Shown: positions 52,224 through 62,155 of the stretch, one piece after another
How positions within the stretch are numbered: position 1 is the first letter of the stretch
How the letters are laid out: each line of letters starts with the position of its first letter
Source of the DNA: Ralstonia pickettii DTP0602
GTDB taxonomy: Bacteria; Pseudomonadota; Gammaproteobacteria; Burkholderiales; Burkholderiaceae
Direction: 5' to 3'
Length of the DNA stretch: 64,000 bases
Assembly (NCBI GenBank): GCA_000471925.1
Contig: CP006668.1
Coordinates: 2,666,001-2,730,000 of the forward strand
Made by a program: the position numbers and the translations under genes
The notes under the pieces: generated by a model
Databases searched by the model: none
What the model saw: the letters and a program-made list of their open reading frames with translations, nothing else
Told to the model about the DNA's origin: nothing

Positions 52224-55200
52224 TCAGGAGGCGCCCGCCAGCGGCGGCACTCCCTCGCACACCGGCAGGCGGAACATGAACTCGCTGCCGCCGCCGCGGC
52301 GGGCGCGGACCTGCAGCGTGCCGCCATGCGCCTCGATGATGGAACGGCAGATGGCGAGCCCCATGCCCATGCCGTCCTCCTTGGTCGTGAAGAACGGCTC
52401 GAACACCTGGCCCAGCACCTCGTCCGGAATGCCCGCGCCCCGGTCCTGCACGCTGACGACGACGGTGTCCTGCTCCCGGTACGAGGTCACGACCAGCTCG
52501 CGCTGCTCGACCGGCGTTTGCGCCATCGCATCCAGCGCATTGGTGACCAGGTTCAGCACCACCTGCTGCAGCTGGACGCGATCGGCTTCGACCGTCGCCA
52601 GTCCCGCCGCCAGGCGCGTGACGACCTTGACGTTGTGCTCGTCGGTATCCACGCGCACCATGCTCAGCACTTCGCGCAGCACATCGTCGGGCTGCAGCGG
52701 CGTGAGCACCGCGGGGGCCTGCTTGGCCAGCGCGCGCAGCGCGCGGATGATCTCGGCGGCGCGCATGGCGTTCTGCTTGATATCGGTGAACCCGTCCAGC
52801 GCCTCGGCGATCTCTGGCCTGGGCCGGTTCAGCCAGCGCAGGCTGGCGTCCACGGTGGCTACGATAGCCGTCAGCGGCTGGTTCACTTCGTGGGCGATCG
52901 ACGCCGCCAGGCTGCCCATCACGGTCAGGTGCGAGGTGCGGGCCAGTTCCGAGCGCGCCGTGTGCAGGTTCATCTCGGCGGCGACGCGGCGGTTGTTCTC
53001 GTCGATCAGTTGTTCGTACAGGCGTGCCGTCTCCAGCGAGATCGCGACCTGCGGTGCCAGCACTTCCAGTTCCGCGATCCGGGCTGCATCGAAGACCCCC
53101 GGGGCCAGGTTGTTTTCCAGGTAGAACACGCCGATCAGGCTGCCGCCCCGCAGCAGCGGCAGGCACAGCACCGAGCGCAAGCCGTTGGGGATGGCGCCCT
53201 TGGTCCGGATCGACGGCGCCTCGACCATGGCGTCGTCCAGCGCCAGCGTCTGCCGGGTTCGCAGCACGCTGTTAAGCACCGCCAGCGGCAAGGCCTGCTC
53301 GGTCGGCACCGCCGCGCCGAGCGCAACCGCCACGTTGCCATCGACCACGCGGCCGGAGGCTTCGATCATCGGCTGCTCGCCGCGCATCAGCAGCAACAAG
53401 CCGTACTGCGCGCCGGCATGGATCACGACATGGGTCATCAGGGTTTCGATCAGCCGGTCCATGACGATCTCCGTGGACATCGCCCTGGCAGCCTTCATGC
53501 CCAGTTCCCAGCGCGCCGCGGTGTGCTTGCTGTCGGCGGCACCGGCGGCGGCCTCGCCAGGCCCTGCCTCGTCCAGTTGCGGATAGCCCGTGGTCAGCAG
53601 CATGGCCTTGTGATCCGCGCCCCAGCGGCGATAGCCGGCGCGGGCCGCGCGCAGATGCTGCGCCGCCGCCGTCGGCAGGCCGCTGGCTTCGCACAGCATG
53701 CCGGCAAGCTCGTGCGCCAGCGCCTGTTCGTGGACGAATCCCGCGGCGGCGGCGGCGGTGGCCGACTGCTCATAGCAAGCCAGCGCCTGCAGCGCATCGC
53801 CGCGCAGGCGCGCCAGCTCCGCGTCGACCAGCAACAGCTTGCCGTGGAAGGTCAGCGGGTTCAGCGCTGCCCAACGCGCGAAGCAATCACGATGCGCGGC
53901 CAGGGCACCCATGACCTGGCCGCGATCGGATGAAGCCGCGGCCGAGCGCGCCAGCCCGATGGCAAGGTACAGCCGGCAATCCGACACGTTGAAATGGGCC
54001 GGCGCCGACCAGATCAGCGCCTTGGCTTGCGTCAGGCTGCGCACTGCGTTGTCCCATTCCTGCCGGAACACAGACGCCATGCCGTCGTAGAGCCAGATCC
54101 AGAACCTGGTCGGCAGCGAGATGCTGCGCGCGACCCGCTGTGCCGCGGTCATCTGGCGGCTGGCCTCGCCATGTAGCGCAGCCTCGTCGCCAACGCGCAG
54201 CCGATGCAGGAAATGATGCTGCGAATACAGGATCAGTTCGATATCCCGGTACTGGACCAGCCGCGTCAGCGCCAGGCCACGGCCGATCTCTTCCTCCACC
54301 AGCCGCAGGTGCTCGCCCATGGCGAGCAGGTCGGAGGCGATATGGTTGCAGGCATAGCAGGCCATGCCGATATCGCCCGAGGCCCGCCCCAGCGTGACCG
54401 CGCGCTGCGCATGGCCCAGCGCGTAGGACAGCGGCCGGGTCCAGGCGCTGACCTGGTCGACCGCCACCAGCGTGGCGATGCGCTCGGCCTCGTAGCCATG
54501 GCGGTCGATCAGGTCCATCGCCGCCTGTCCCCAGGCGAGCCCGTCCTCGTATTCCTCGTACAGGCTGGCGATGAAAACGCCGAACCAGGACAGGCCATAC
54601 GGCGATTCAGGCGTGGCGCCGTGCTCCAGCGTCAGCTCGACCATCTTGGCCACGTGCAGGAAGCTGATACCGTCACGCACGAACAGCGAGGAGATCAGCG
54701 TGGACAGCAGGCCCATGGCAGTCTGGATGCGACTGTCGTTGGTCGCCGCCAACATGCCCAGGCTGTCGATGGTCCGCGTGCCCAGCGCCGTCCTGACCGC
54801 GTCATAGGCCTCGCGCATGCGCGCCGGCGTGGGGCCGCGCTCCAGGTGGATTTCGAGCAGCGCCAGGCCGGACAGCGCGGCGTTGATCGCGCCCTCGTAG
54901 TCCGAGCGCACGGTCTGCAGGCTGGCCTTCAGGCGATGCACGGCGGCCTTGTCCGGCGCCGGCAGGTCGCGCGTGAGCAGCGCATCGATCTGGCGCGATG
55001 CATGCTCCAGCTTGGCCTGTGCCAGCAGGCATTCGCAGTGCAGCAGGCTGGCGGCGTAGGCAAGCGCGTAGTGCGTCGACCACCACGACGGCTGCATCAG
55101 CGCGAAGGCCGTGTCCGTGTAGCGCGTGGCCTGCGCGATCGCGGCGCTGCGCTTGGCGCGCTTGCCGGCCAGCAGCAGCACCGGCACGAAGGCGACGCGC

Positions 55201-57419
55201 TCCGCTTCCGACAAGGCATGGCCGGCCGCGCGCTCGATCTGGTTGCAGATCTCGAAGGCATACCCGGCGAGCTGGTCCTGCCAGTGCTCGATCATGATGC
55301 CGGCGATGCGGGCATGCGCGGCCGGGCGGTCCCGTGGATCGGTCATGGCATACGCGGATTCCAGCACTCGGTCATGCTGGAAGGCATAGCCGTCCGGCAC
55401 GCGCACCACCAGTCCCGCGTCCATGAACGGGCGCAGCCGCTCGCTGACCTGCAGCGGGCTGAGCTGCGCCACGCACGCCAGCAGGCCTTCCTCGCAACGC
55501 ATGCCCACGCACGCCAGTTGCTGCAGCAGCGCCGTGCCCACGCCGGGCAGCCTGGCGAAGCGCCGCGTCATCAGGTCGACCACGCTGTCGGTATACCGGT
55601 TCTGCGCCGCGTCGGCCTCGCTCCATTCCCAGCCGCCGCTGTCGTCGCCGCGGTCGTTGCGGTAAGTCAGCACGCCATCGTCGACCAGTGCGCGCAACAG
55701 CTGGTACGAGAAGAACGGGTTGCCCGCGGTCTTGGCATGCACGGCGCGCGCCAGCGCCTCCACGCGCGCTGGCGGCTCGTTGAGCGCGGCCGCCACCAGT
55801 TCTGTCAGGTCCTGCCCGGCCAGCGGCCTGACGGCGATGCGCGTGACCGGCAGCGCGCCGGAGCGATTGGCATGCAGCAGCCAGGAGAAGCGCTGCTCGA
55901 CGTCATGGCCGTGATCGCGATAGGCGGCGATCAGCAGCAGGTTGGCCGGCCGTTGCGCGGTGAAGGCTTCGAGCAGGGCGATGGTCGACGCGTCCGCCCA
56001 TTGCAGGTCGTCGGCGAACAGCACCAGCGGCGCGCCCTTGTCGGCGAAGGCGGAGAACGTGGCCAGGATGGCGGTCTCCGCGCGGTCCTGCGCCTGCTGC
56101 GCCGGCACGTCGGACAGCGGCGCGGTGCGGCCCAGTATGTGCCCGGCCTCGGGCACCAGTTCGGCGATGGCCCTGCCCTGCCCCGCCAGCGCGCCGAGCC
56201 AGCGCTCCCGCAGCGGCGCCAGCGCGGCTTCCGGCGCGCCCAGCAGGGACAGCGTCAGCGCCCGGATCATCTGCGCGACCGGCGCGTAGGGAATATCGAG
56301 CTGCAGCTGGTCGCTCTTGCCGTTGGCGAAGCACACGCCCTGCTGTCCCGCCTGGCACGACAGCCAGGCCGCCAGCGCGGACTTGCCGGTGCCGGCGGCG
56401 CCGGCAATCAGCACAAGTTCCGACTTGCCGCTGTGGCTGACGCGCGCCAGTGCATCGGCGAGCATAGCGGTTTCACGCTCGCGGCCGAAGAGTTCGCCTG
56501 ACACGTTCAGCGTGGAGGTCGCTCCGGCGGCATCGAGCGCGAACGGCGTGATCTCGCCGTGTTCGCGCCAGTCCGCCTGGCAACGCAGCAGGTCGGCCAG
56601 CAGCGAGGTGGCGCCGGCGTAGCGGTCCGCCGGGTCCTTGGCCATCAGCCTGAGCACGATCGAACCCAGCACGGGCGCAATGTCTGGCTGGCGCGCCTGC
56701 GGCGGCACCGGCTCGATGGCGAGATGGGCGTGCTGCCAGGCCGTGGGCGAGTCGGCCATGAACGGCAGCGCGCCGGTCAGCATCTGGTAGAAGGTGACGC
56801 CGAGCGAATAGAGGTCCGACCTGGCGCTGGTGCGCACCTGGTCGTGGCGGGCGACTTCAGGCGAGAGATACGCCAGTGCAGCCGGACCGGGATGCGGGAC
56901 CACGGGCGGCATCACGTCGAGCGCCGTGGCATGGTCAAAGCCTGTCAGGCGCACGCCGGCGCTGCCGTCGACCAGCAGGTTGTGTGGCCGGATATCACCA
57001 TGCAGCAGGCCGTGCGCATGCGCGGCCGCCACGGCACGCGCGCTGCCGATGGCAAGTTCGAGAAAGCGCGCGAGGGGCATGGGGCCAGCGGTCAATGCGG
57101 CGGCGAGCGTCGACGACGCCCCGGCCCCGTACACCACCACCATGCGGTCCGCCGTGCGCAGTGTCGCCACCGGCACGGCCGCCCATTCCGCCTGCAGGCG
57201 CCCGGCCCAGCGCGCTTCGTCCTGCAACGGCTCGCACGCTGGCAGCGGCGCGCTGCGGGCGAACCAGCGGGCCTGCGTGTGCGGGTCGGTGCGCGGGTCG
57301 GACAGTTCGAGATAGCTGATGCCGCCCGACACATGGAGCACGGTCTGCGCCACCCGCATCAGCCAGGCGTGGTCGAAGGTCAGCTCGGATGCCCGCTTCG
57401 GGCGGTTGCCAGACGTCAT
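52224..57419 (-). CDS. Giant hybrid sensor: Ser/Thr kinase-like, AAA ATPase, helical repeats, GAF, histidine kinase
   Basis: 1731 residues. Order: protein-kinase-like domain (about 75-285; catalytic loop HGDIRPHNLLVD near residue 143 and TGFDHAT in place of DFG); AAA/STAND ATPase (Walker A GAAGTGKS near 341, Walker B LVLFADDLQWAD near 466); long TPR-like helical region (~650-1270); GAF (~1310-1470); HisKA with phospho-acceptor in SIAHEVNQPLTA near 1510; HATPase with N-box NLVTNALDAM (~1623), DRGAGIP, and GMGMGLAICRS (~1686). Similar multidomain sensors occur in cyanobacteria and proteobacteria. No membrane segment, so cytoplasmic. The FixJ-type regulator 178 bases upstream on the same strand is its likely target. 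Confidence 0.88.
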   Translation of the reverse strand: MTSGNRPKRASELTFDHAWLMRVAQTVLHVSGGISYLELSDPRTDPHTQARWFARSAPLPACEPLQDEARWAGRLQAEWAAVPVATLRTADRMVVVYGAGASSTLAAALTAGPMPLARFLELAIGSARAVAAAHAHGLLHGDIRPHNLLVDGSAGVRLTGFDHATALDVMPPVVPHPGPAALAYLSPEVARHDQVRTSARSDLYSLGVTFYQMLTGALPFMADSPTAWQHAHLAIEPVPPQARQPDIAPVLGSIVLRLMAKDPADRYAGATSLLADLLRCQADWREHGEITPFALDAAGATSTLNVSGELFGRERETAMLADALARVSHSGKSELVLIAGAAGTGKSALAAWLSCQAGQQGVCFANGKSDQLQLDIPYAPVAQMIRALTLSLLGAPEAALAPLRERWLGALAGQGRAIAELVPEAGHILGRTAPLSDVPAQQAQDRAETAILATFSAFADKGAPLVLFADDLQWADASTIALLEAFTAQRPANLLLIAAYRDHGHDVEQRFSWLLHANRSGALPVTRIAVRPLAGQDLTELVAAALNEPPARVEALARAVHAKTAGNPFFSYQLLRALVDDGVLTYRNDRGDDSGGWEWSEADAAQNRYTDSVVDLMTRRFARLPGVGTALLQQLACVGMRCEEGLLACVAQLSPLQVSERLRPFMDAGLVVRVPDGYAFQHDRVLESAYAMTDPRDRPAAHARIAGIMIEHWQDQLAGYAFEICNQIERAAGHALSEAERVAFVPVLLLAGKRAKRSAAIAQATRYTDTAFALMQPSWWSTHYALAYAASLLHCECLLAQAKLEHASRQIDALLTRDLPAPDKAAVHRLKASLQTVRSDYEGAINAALSGLALLEIHLERGPTPARMREAYDAVRTALGTRTIDSLGMLAATNDSRIQTAMGLLSTLISSLFVRDGISFLHVAKMVELTLEHGATPESPYGLSWFGVFIASLYEEYEDGLAWGQAAMDLIDRHGYEAERIATLVAVDQVSAWTRPLSYALGHAQRAVTLGRASGDIGMACYACNHIASDLLAMGEHLRLVEEEIGRGLALTRLVQYRDIELILYSQHHFLHRLRVGDEAALHGEASRQMTAAQRVARSISLPTRFWIWLYDGMASVFRQEWDNAVRSLTQAKALIWSAPAHFNVSDCRLYLAIGLARSAAASSDRGQVMGALAAHRDCFARWAALNPLTFHGKLLLVDAELARLRGDALQALACYEQSATAAAAAGFVHEQALAHELAGMLCEASGLPTAAAQHLRAARAGYRRWGADHKAMLLTTGYPQLDEAGPGEAAAGAADSKHTAARWELGMKAARAMSTEIVMDRLIETLMTHVVIHAGAQYGLLLLMRGEQPMIEASGRVVDGNVAVALGAAVPTEQALPLAVLNSVLRTRQTLALDDAMVEAPSIRTKGAIPNGLRSVLCLPLLRGGSLIGVFYLENNLAPGVFDAARIAELEVLAPQVAISLETARLYEQLIDENNRRVAAEMNLHTARSELARTSHLTVMGSLAASIAHEVNQPLTAIVATVDASLRWLNRPRPEIAEALDGFTDIKQNAMRAAEIIRALRALAKQAPAVLTPLQPDDVLREVLSMVRVDTDEHNVKVVTRLAAGLATVEADRVQLQQVVLNLVTNALDAMAQTPVEQRELVVTSYREQDTVVVSVQDRGAGIPDEVLGQVFEPFFTTKEDGMGMGLAICRSIIEAHGGTLQVRARRGGGSEFMFRLPVCEGVPPLAGAS

Positions 57420-57597
57420 GGGTGCAAGGATTGGTCGGAGGGCCCGGAGGCAAGCTCATGCAGATCCCGGAATGAAACCCGCTTCGCCATGCCGCCCAAT
57501 GGCATGTTCGAGTGCCGCATGCGCCGCCCAACCGCGAGGAAGATGCGTGCGTCGTCCCAGTTCAAGAGGTGAGGCGCCGCCCGCGCGGGCCGGCCAT

Positions 57598-58257
57598 TCA
57601 GTCGCCGACCTTGCAGATGCCGAGCTGCTGCGCCATCAGCACCAGTTCCGCGAAGGTGCGCGCCTTCATCTTGCGCATGGCCTGGCCGCGGTGGATCTTC
57701 ACCGTCACCTCGCTGATGCCGATCTCGGCGGCGATCTGCTTGTTCAGCAGGCCCGCCACCGCCAGGCCCATGACCTCGGTTTCTCGTGGCGTCAGTGCCT
57801 GGTGGCGGGCGCGCAGCGCTTCGACCTGGCGCAGGCCCTCGCGACGCAGACGGTCCTTCTCCAGCGCGGCCGCCACCGCATCGAGCAGGTCCTGGTCGCG
57901 GAACGGCTTGGGCATGAAGTCTTCGGCGCCCGCCTTCATGGCCGCGACGGTCATGGCGATATCGCCGTAGCCGGTCATGAAGATGATCGGGATGGGGATG
58001 CCCATCTGGCCGAGGCGGGACTGCAGGTCGAGCCCGCTCGGGCCGCGCAGCCTGACATCGAGCACCAGGCAGCAGGGCGTGTCGGGCACGGGGAACGCCA
58101 GCAGTTCAGCAGCCGAGGCGAACAAGGTCACGTTCAGGCCGACCGAGCGAAACAGGCTGCCCAGCGCGCGGCGCAGCGCGGCGTCGTCGTCCACCACCAG
58201 TACCATCGCGTCATCGCTCGCACTGGCGTCGGCAGGCTCCAGGCTTTGGGATGTCAC
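57598..58257 (-). CDS. FixJ-type response regulator (receiver plus LuxR HTH)
   Basis: 219 residues. Receiver: VVDDDAALRRAL, phospho-acceptor Asp in LVLDVRLRGPSGLDLQ, IIFMTGYGDIAMTV and Lys in MPKPFRDQDLL. C-terminal LuxR/FixJ helix-turn-helix: LTPRETEVMGLAVAGLLNKQ, IGISEVTVKIHRGQAMRKM. First gene of the minus-strand pair with the giant sensor and divergent from the YcaC-type operon, so it probably controls that operon through the inverted repeat at 58369-58463. Confidence 0.93.
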   Translation of the reverse strand: MTSQSLEPADASASDDAMVLVVDDDAALRRALGSLFRSVGLNVTLFASAAELLAFPVPDTPCCLVLDVRLRGPSGLDLQSRLGQMGIPIPIIFMTGYGDIAMTVAAMKAGAEDFMPKPFRDQDLLDAVAAALEKDRLRREGLRQVEALRARHQALTPRETEVMGLAVAGLLNKQIAAEIGISEVTVKIHRGQAMRKMKARTFAELVLMAQQLGICKVGD

Positions 58258-58368
58258 GGTCAGATCTCCAGTCGCTCGGAACGGTGACGCCGATTATAAC
58301 CAGCAAGTACGTCACCGCAACGACCGCGCGTTGAGCACGGCAGTGACGCACTGGCCACTCATACCAAT

Positions 58369-58463
58369 GTATTAGTCGGATGCGCGCCAGCCACCGCATC
58401 CCCCGCGAAGCTGCGGCCGCCCACGCACCATGCCGGCGCATCCGGGGCGGCACCGACTAATAC
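58369..58463. promoter_or_regulatory. Divergent regulatory region with 11-bp inverted repeat
   Basis: GTATTAGTCGG (58369-58379) and CCGACTAATAC (58453-58463) are perfect reverse complements 73 bases apart, in the 334-base gap between the response regulator and the YcaC-like gene. The right copy is followed by GAACATACGAC, which may be part of a promoter. Likely paired binding sites for the FixJ-type regulator. Confidence 0.6.
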
Positions 58464-58591
58464 GAACATACGACTGGCCGCAGGCGCCGATGCCAACTAG
58501 TCTTCCACTGGACTGCGCTGCGGTCATCCCCCGGATCCGGCGATCCCTCTCATGCGCGCCTGCGCTCAACCCTGTCCCAAGGAACGACATC

Positions 58592-59278
58592 ATGTCCAAT
58601 CCGAAGCTCGAAGTCCTCACCCCGCACAACAGCCAGCTGATCATCATCGACCACCAGCCGCAGATGGCGTTCGGCGTGCAATCGATGGACCGCCAGGCGA
58701 TGAAGAACAATGTCGTCGGCCTGGCCAAGGCGGCAAAGATCTTCAATATCCCGACGACCATCACCACCGTCGAGAGCGAGTCATTCTCGGGCTTCACCTA
58801 TCCGGAACTGCTCGACGTGTTCCCGGACCAGAAGACGCTGGAGCGCACCTCGATGAACTCGTGGGACGACCAGAAAGTCCGCGACGCGCTCAAGGCCAAC
58901 GGCCGCAACAAGGTCATCGTCGCCGGCCTGTGGACCGAGGTCTGCAACACCACCTTCGCGCTGTGCGCGATGCTTGAAGGCAACTACGAGATCTACATGG
59001 TGGCCGATGCCTCCGGCGGCACCAGCAAGGAAGCGCACGACTACGCGATGCAGCGCATGGTGCAGGCCGGCGCCGTGCCCGTGACCTGGCAGCAGGTGCT
59101 GCTCGAATGGCAGCGCGACTGGGCCCACCGCGACACCTATGACGCCGTGATGAAGCTGGTCAAGGAGCATTCGGGCGCCTACGGCATGGGTGTCGACTAT
59201 GCCTACACCATGGTCCACAAGGCCCCGCAGCGCACGGCGACGCCGCACGAGTCGGTCGCGCCGGTGCCGGCCCGCTGA
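58592..59278 (+). CDS. Isochorismatase-family (YcaC-like) cysteine hydrolase
   Basis: 228 residues from the ATG at 58592 (AAGGAA ahead; the longer frame upstream runs through the regulatory region). Catalytic triad visible: Asp in [13 protein letters not shown], Lys in [14 protein letters not shown] and Cys in [13 protein letters not shown]. The start and [19 protein letters not shown] match the YcaC subgroup, whose substrate is unknown. First gene of a plus-strand operon of five. Confidence 0.9.
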   Translation: MSNPKLEVLTPHNSQLIIIDHQPQMAFGVQSMDRQAMKNNVVGLAKAAKIFNIPTTITTVESESFSGFTYPELLDVFPDQKTLERTSMNSWDDQKVRDALKANGRNKVIVAGLWTEVCNTTFALCAMLEGNYEIYMVADASGGTSKEAHDYAMQRMVQAGAVPVTWQQVLLEWQRDWAHRDTYDAVMKLVKEHSGAYGMGVDYAYTMVHKAPQRTATPHESVAPVPAR

Positions 59279-59360
59279 TCTCGCTGAGCTTGCTAAGCGA
59301 GCGTTCGACATAAGCGAGCGTTCGACAGCGTCGTCCCACTCTCCCTGGAAAGGATCTCCC

Positions 59361-60182
59361 ATGAGCTTCGTCACCACCAAAGACGGCACCCGCATCTTCT
59401 ACAAGGACTGGGGCGCGGGCCGCCCGGTCGTGTTCTCGCACGGCTGGCCGCTCAATGCCGATGCCTGGGATGCGCAGATGCTGTTCCTCGCGCAGCAGGG
59501 CTTCCGCGTGATCGCCCATGACCGGCGCGGCCACGGCCGCTCGGACCAGCCCGCGCAGGGCAATGACATGGACACCTACGCTGACGACCTGGCGGCGCTG
59601 CTCGACGCGCTCGACCTGAAGGACGCGACGCTGGTCGGCCACTCCACCGGCGGCGGCGAAGTCGCGCACTACATCGGCCGCCATGGCACCAGCCGTGTGG
59701 CCAAGGCCGTGCTGATCGGCGCCGTGCCGCCCCTGATGCTGAAGACCACGGCCTATCCCAACGGCCTGCCGGTCGATGTGTTCGACGGCATCCGCAATGG
59801 CGTGGCCGAGAACCGCTCGCAGTTCTACAAGGATCTGGCGGTGCCGTTCTTCGGCTTCAACCGTCCGGACGCCAAGGTCTCGCAGGGCACCATCGACGCG
59901 TTCTGGGCGCAGGGCATGGCCGGCGGCATCGTTGGCCAGTACGCCTGCATCCGGGAGTTCTCGGAGGTGGACTACACCGAGGACCTGCAGAAGATCGACG
60001 TGCCCACGCTGATCCTGCATGGCGATGACGACCAGATCGTGCCGATCGATAACTCGGCGCGTCTGTCGGCCAAGATCGTCAGGCAGGCTACGCTCAAGGT
60101 CTACCCGGGCGCCTCGCACGGCATGTGCGTCATCAACGCCGACGAGGTCAATGCCGACCTGCTGGCCTTCCTGAACGCATAA
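59361..60182 (+). CDS. Alpha/beta hydrolase of the cofactor-free chloroperoxidase/esterase type
   Basis: 273 residues, GGAAAGGA ahead of the ATG. Features: [29 protein letters not shown], nucleophile [16 protein letters not shown], acid in [11 protein letters not shown] and His in [13 protein letters not shown], which is the usual ending of the family. Known as non-heme chloroperoxidases or arylesterases; native role generally ester or lactone hydrolysis. Second gene of the YcaC operon. Confidence 0.9.
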   Translation: MSFVTTKDGTRIFYKDWGAGRPVVFSHGWPLNADAWDAQMLFLAQQGFRVIAHDRRGHGRSDQPAQGNDMDTYADDLAALLDALDLKDATLVGHSTGGGEVAHYIGRHGTSRVAKAVLIGAVPPLMLKTTAYPNGLPVDVFDGIRNGVAENRSQFYKDLAVPFFGFNRPDAKVSQGTIDAFWAQGMAGGIVGQYACIREFSEVDYTEDLQKIDVPTLILHGDDDQIVPIDNSARLSAKIVRQATLKVYPGASHGMCVINADEVNADLLAFLNA

Positions 60183-60187
60183 ACCTT

Positions 60188-62128
60188 ATGTCAGTTACCC
60201 GCCGGCAATTCATCGCCTCCGCTGCCGCCCTGGGCGCGGCGGCTTCTTCAGAGATCTTAGCCATGCAGGCAAGCACCCCACCCGACCTCATCCTCGTCAA
60301 CGGCAAGTTCGCCACGCTCGACAAATCCAACCCGCAGGCGGATGCCGTTGCCATCCGCGACGGACGCTTCGTCGGCGCCGGCACGCGCCAGGACATCATG
60401 AAGCTGGCCGGGGCGCAGACGAAGGTCGTCGACCTGAAGGGCCGGCGGGCCATTCCCGGGCTGATCGACAGCCATATGCATATCATCCGCGGCGGCCTGA
60501 ACTACAACATGGAGCTGCGCTGGGACGGGGTGCGCTCGCTGGCCGATGCGATGCGCATGCTGAAGGACCAGGTCGCGCGTACCCCTGCGCCGCAGTGGGT
60601 GCGCGTGGTGGGGGGCTTCACCGAGCACCAGTTCGCCGAGAAGCGCCTGCCTACCGTGGAGGAGCTGAACGCCGTGGCGCCCGATACGCCCGTGTTCATC
60701 CTCCACCTGTACGACCGCGCGATCCTCAACGGCGCCGCGCTGCGCGCGGTGGGCTACACCAAGGACACGCCCAACCCGCCCGGCGGCGAGATCCTGCGCG
60801 ATGCGCGCGGCAACCCGACCGGCCTGCTGCTGGCCAAGCCCAACGCCACCATCCTCTATGCCACGCTGGCCAAGGGCCCGAAGCTGCCGCCCGAATACCA
60901 GAAGAACTCCACGCGCCATTTCATGCGCGAGGTCAACCGGCTGGGCGTTACCGGCGTGATCGACGCAGGGGGCGGCTACCAGAACTATCCCGAGGACTAC
61001 AGCATCATCGAGGAGCTGCACAAGGAGGGGCAGCTCACGGTGCGGCTGGCCTACAACCTGTTCACGCAAAAGCCCAAGGAAGAACTCAGCGACTTCAAGA
61101 CCTGGACGTCGAAGGTAAAGCCCGGCCAGGGCGACGACCTCTACCGCCACAACGGCGCCGGCGAGATGCTGGTCTACACCGCGGCGGATTTCGAGGATTT
61201 CCGCGTCGAGCGCCCCGACATGGCGCCGTCGATGGAGGCCGACCTCGAGCCCGTGATCCGCCTGCTCGCCGAGAAGCGCTGGCCGTGGCGCCTGCATGCG
61301 ACTTACGACCAGACCATCACGCGCTCGCTCGACGTCTACGAGAAGGTCGCCAAGGACATCCCGTTCGATGGCCTGAACTGGTTCTTCGACCACGCCGAGA
61401 CCATCTCCGACCGCAATATCGACCGTATCGCCGCGCTCGGCGGCGGCATCGCCGTGCAGCACCGCATGGCCTACCAGGGCGAGTATTTCGTCGAACGCTA
61501 TGGCGCGCGCGCCGCAGAAGCCACCCCGCCGGTGAAGAAGATGCTGGAGAAGGGCGTCAAGGTCGGCGCCGGCACGGACGCCACGCGCGTGGCCTCGTAC
61601 AACCCGTGGGTATCGCTGTACTGGCTGACCACCGGCAAGACCGTGGGCGGCATGTCGATGTACCCGCAGGCCAACCTGCTCGATCGCGAGACCGCGCTGC
61701 GGCTGTGGACCGAGGCCAATACCTGGTTCTCGTCGGAAGTCGGCAAGAAGGGCCAGATCAAGGTGGGCCAGCTCGCCGACCTGGCGGTGCTGTCGGCCGA
61801 CTACTTCAGCGTGCCGGGCGACGAGATCCAGGACATCACCTCGGTGATGACCATTCTCGGCGGCAAGGTGGTCTATGGCGATGGCGACTTCGGCAAGCTC
61901 TCGCCCGAGATTCCGCCGGCGATGCCGGACTGGTCGCCGGTGCGGCACGTCGGCGGCTACCAGCCACGGCCGCAGGCGCGCAAGCTGGCGCTGAACACTG
62001 CTTGCGGCTGCGCCAGCTCGTGTGGCGTACACGGCCACGCGCATGCCAAAGCCTGGACCTCCGGCGTGCCGACCTCGGACGAGGGTTCGTTCTGGGGCGC
62101 GCTCGGCTGTTCCTGCTGGGCATTCTGA
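60188..62128 (+). CDS. Tat-exported amidohydrolase (YtcJ-like) with Cys/His-rich C-terminus
   Basis: 646 residues from the ATG at 60188, 5 bases after the hydrolase stop. Tat signal: VTRRQFIASAAALGAAASS. Amidohydrolase_3 features: metal-binding IPGLIDSHMHIIRGG, GVIDAGGGYQNYPEDY, LHATYDQTI, WFFDHAETISDRNI and GTDATRVASYNPW. Probably hydrolyses an amide or cyclic amide in the periplasm. The last ~40 residues are unusual: ACGCASSCGVHGHAHAKAW and GCSCWAF, five or more cysteines and three histidines beyond the enzyme fold. Third gene of the operon. Confidence 0.85.
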   Translation: MSVTRRQFIASAAALGAAASSEILAMQASTPPDLILVNGKFATLDKSNPQADAVAIRDGRFVGAGTRQDIMKLAGAQTKVVDLKGRRAIPGLIDSHMHIIRGGLNYNMELRWDGVRSLADAMRMLKDQVARTPAPQWVRVVGGFTEHQFAEKRLPTVEELNAVAPDTPVFILHLYDRAILNGAALRAVGYTKDTPNPPGGEILRDARGNPTGLLLAKPNATILYATLAKGPKLPPEYQKNSTRHFMREVNRLGVTGVIDAGGGYQNYPEDYSIIEELHKEGQLTVRLAYNLFTQKPKEELSDFKTWTSKVKPGQGDDLYRHNGAGEMLVYTAADFEDFRVERPDMAPSMEADLEPVIRLLAEKRWPWRLHATYDQTITRSLDVYEKVAKDIPFDGLNWFFDHAETISDRNIDRIAALGGGIAVQHRMAYQGEYFVERYGARAAEATPPVKKMLEKGVKVGAGTDATRVASYNPWVSLYWLTTGKTVGGMSMYPQANLLDRETALRLWTEANTWFSSEVGKKGQIKVGQLADLAVLSADYFSVPGDEIQDITSVMTILGGKVVYGDGDFGKLSPEIPPAMPDWSPVRHVGGYQPRPQARKLALNTACGCASSCGVHGHAHAKAWTSGVPTSDEGSFWGALGCSCWAF

Positions 62129-62155
62129 GCCTCAACCTGATGCGGAGACCCGGCC

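Noticed and set aside
51166..53166. 666-residue minus-strand frame crossing the LLM monooxygenase and the sensor end
   Set aside because: Out of phase with the sensor gene and antisense to the monooxygenase; no motifs.
54204..56501. 765-residue plus-strand frame opposite the giant sensor
   Set aside because: Gln/Arg/His-rich antisense shadow.
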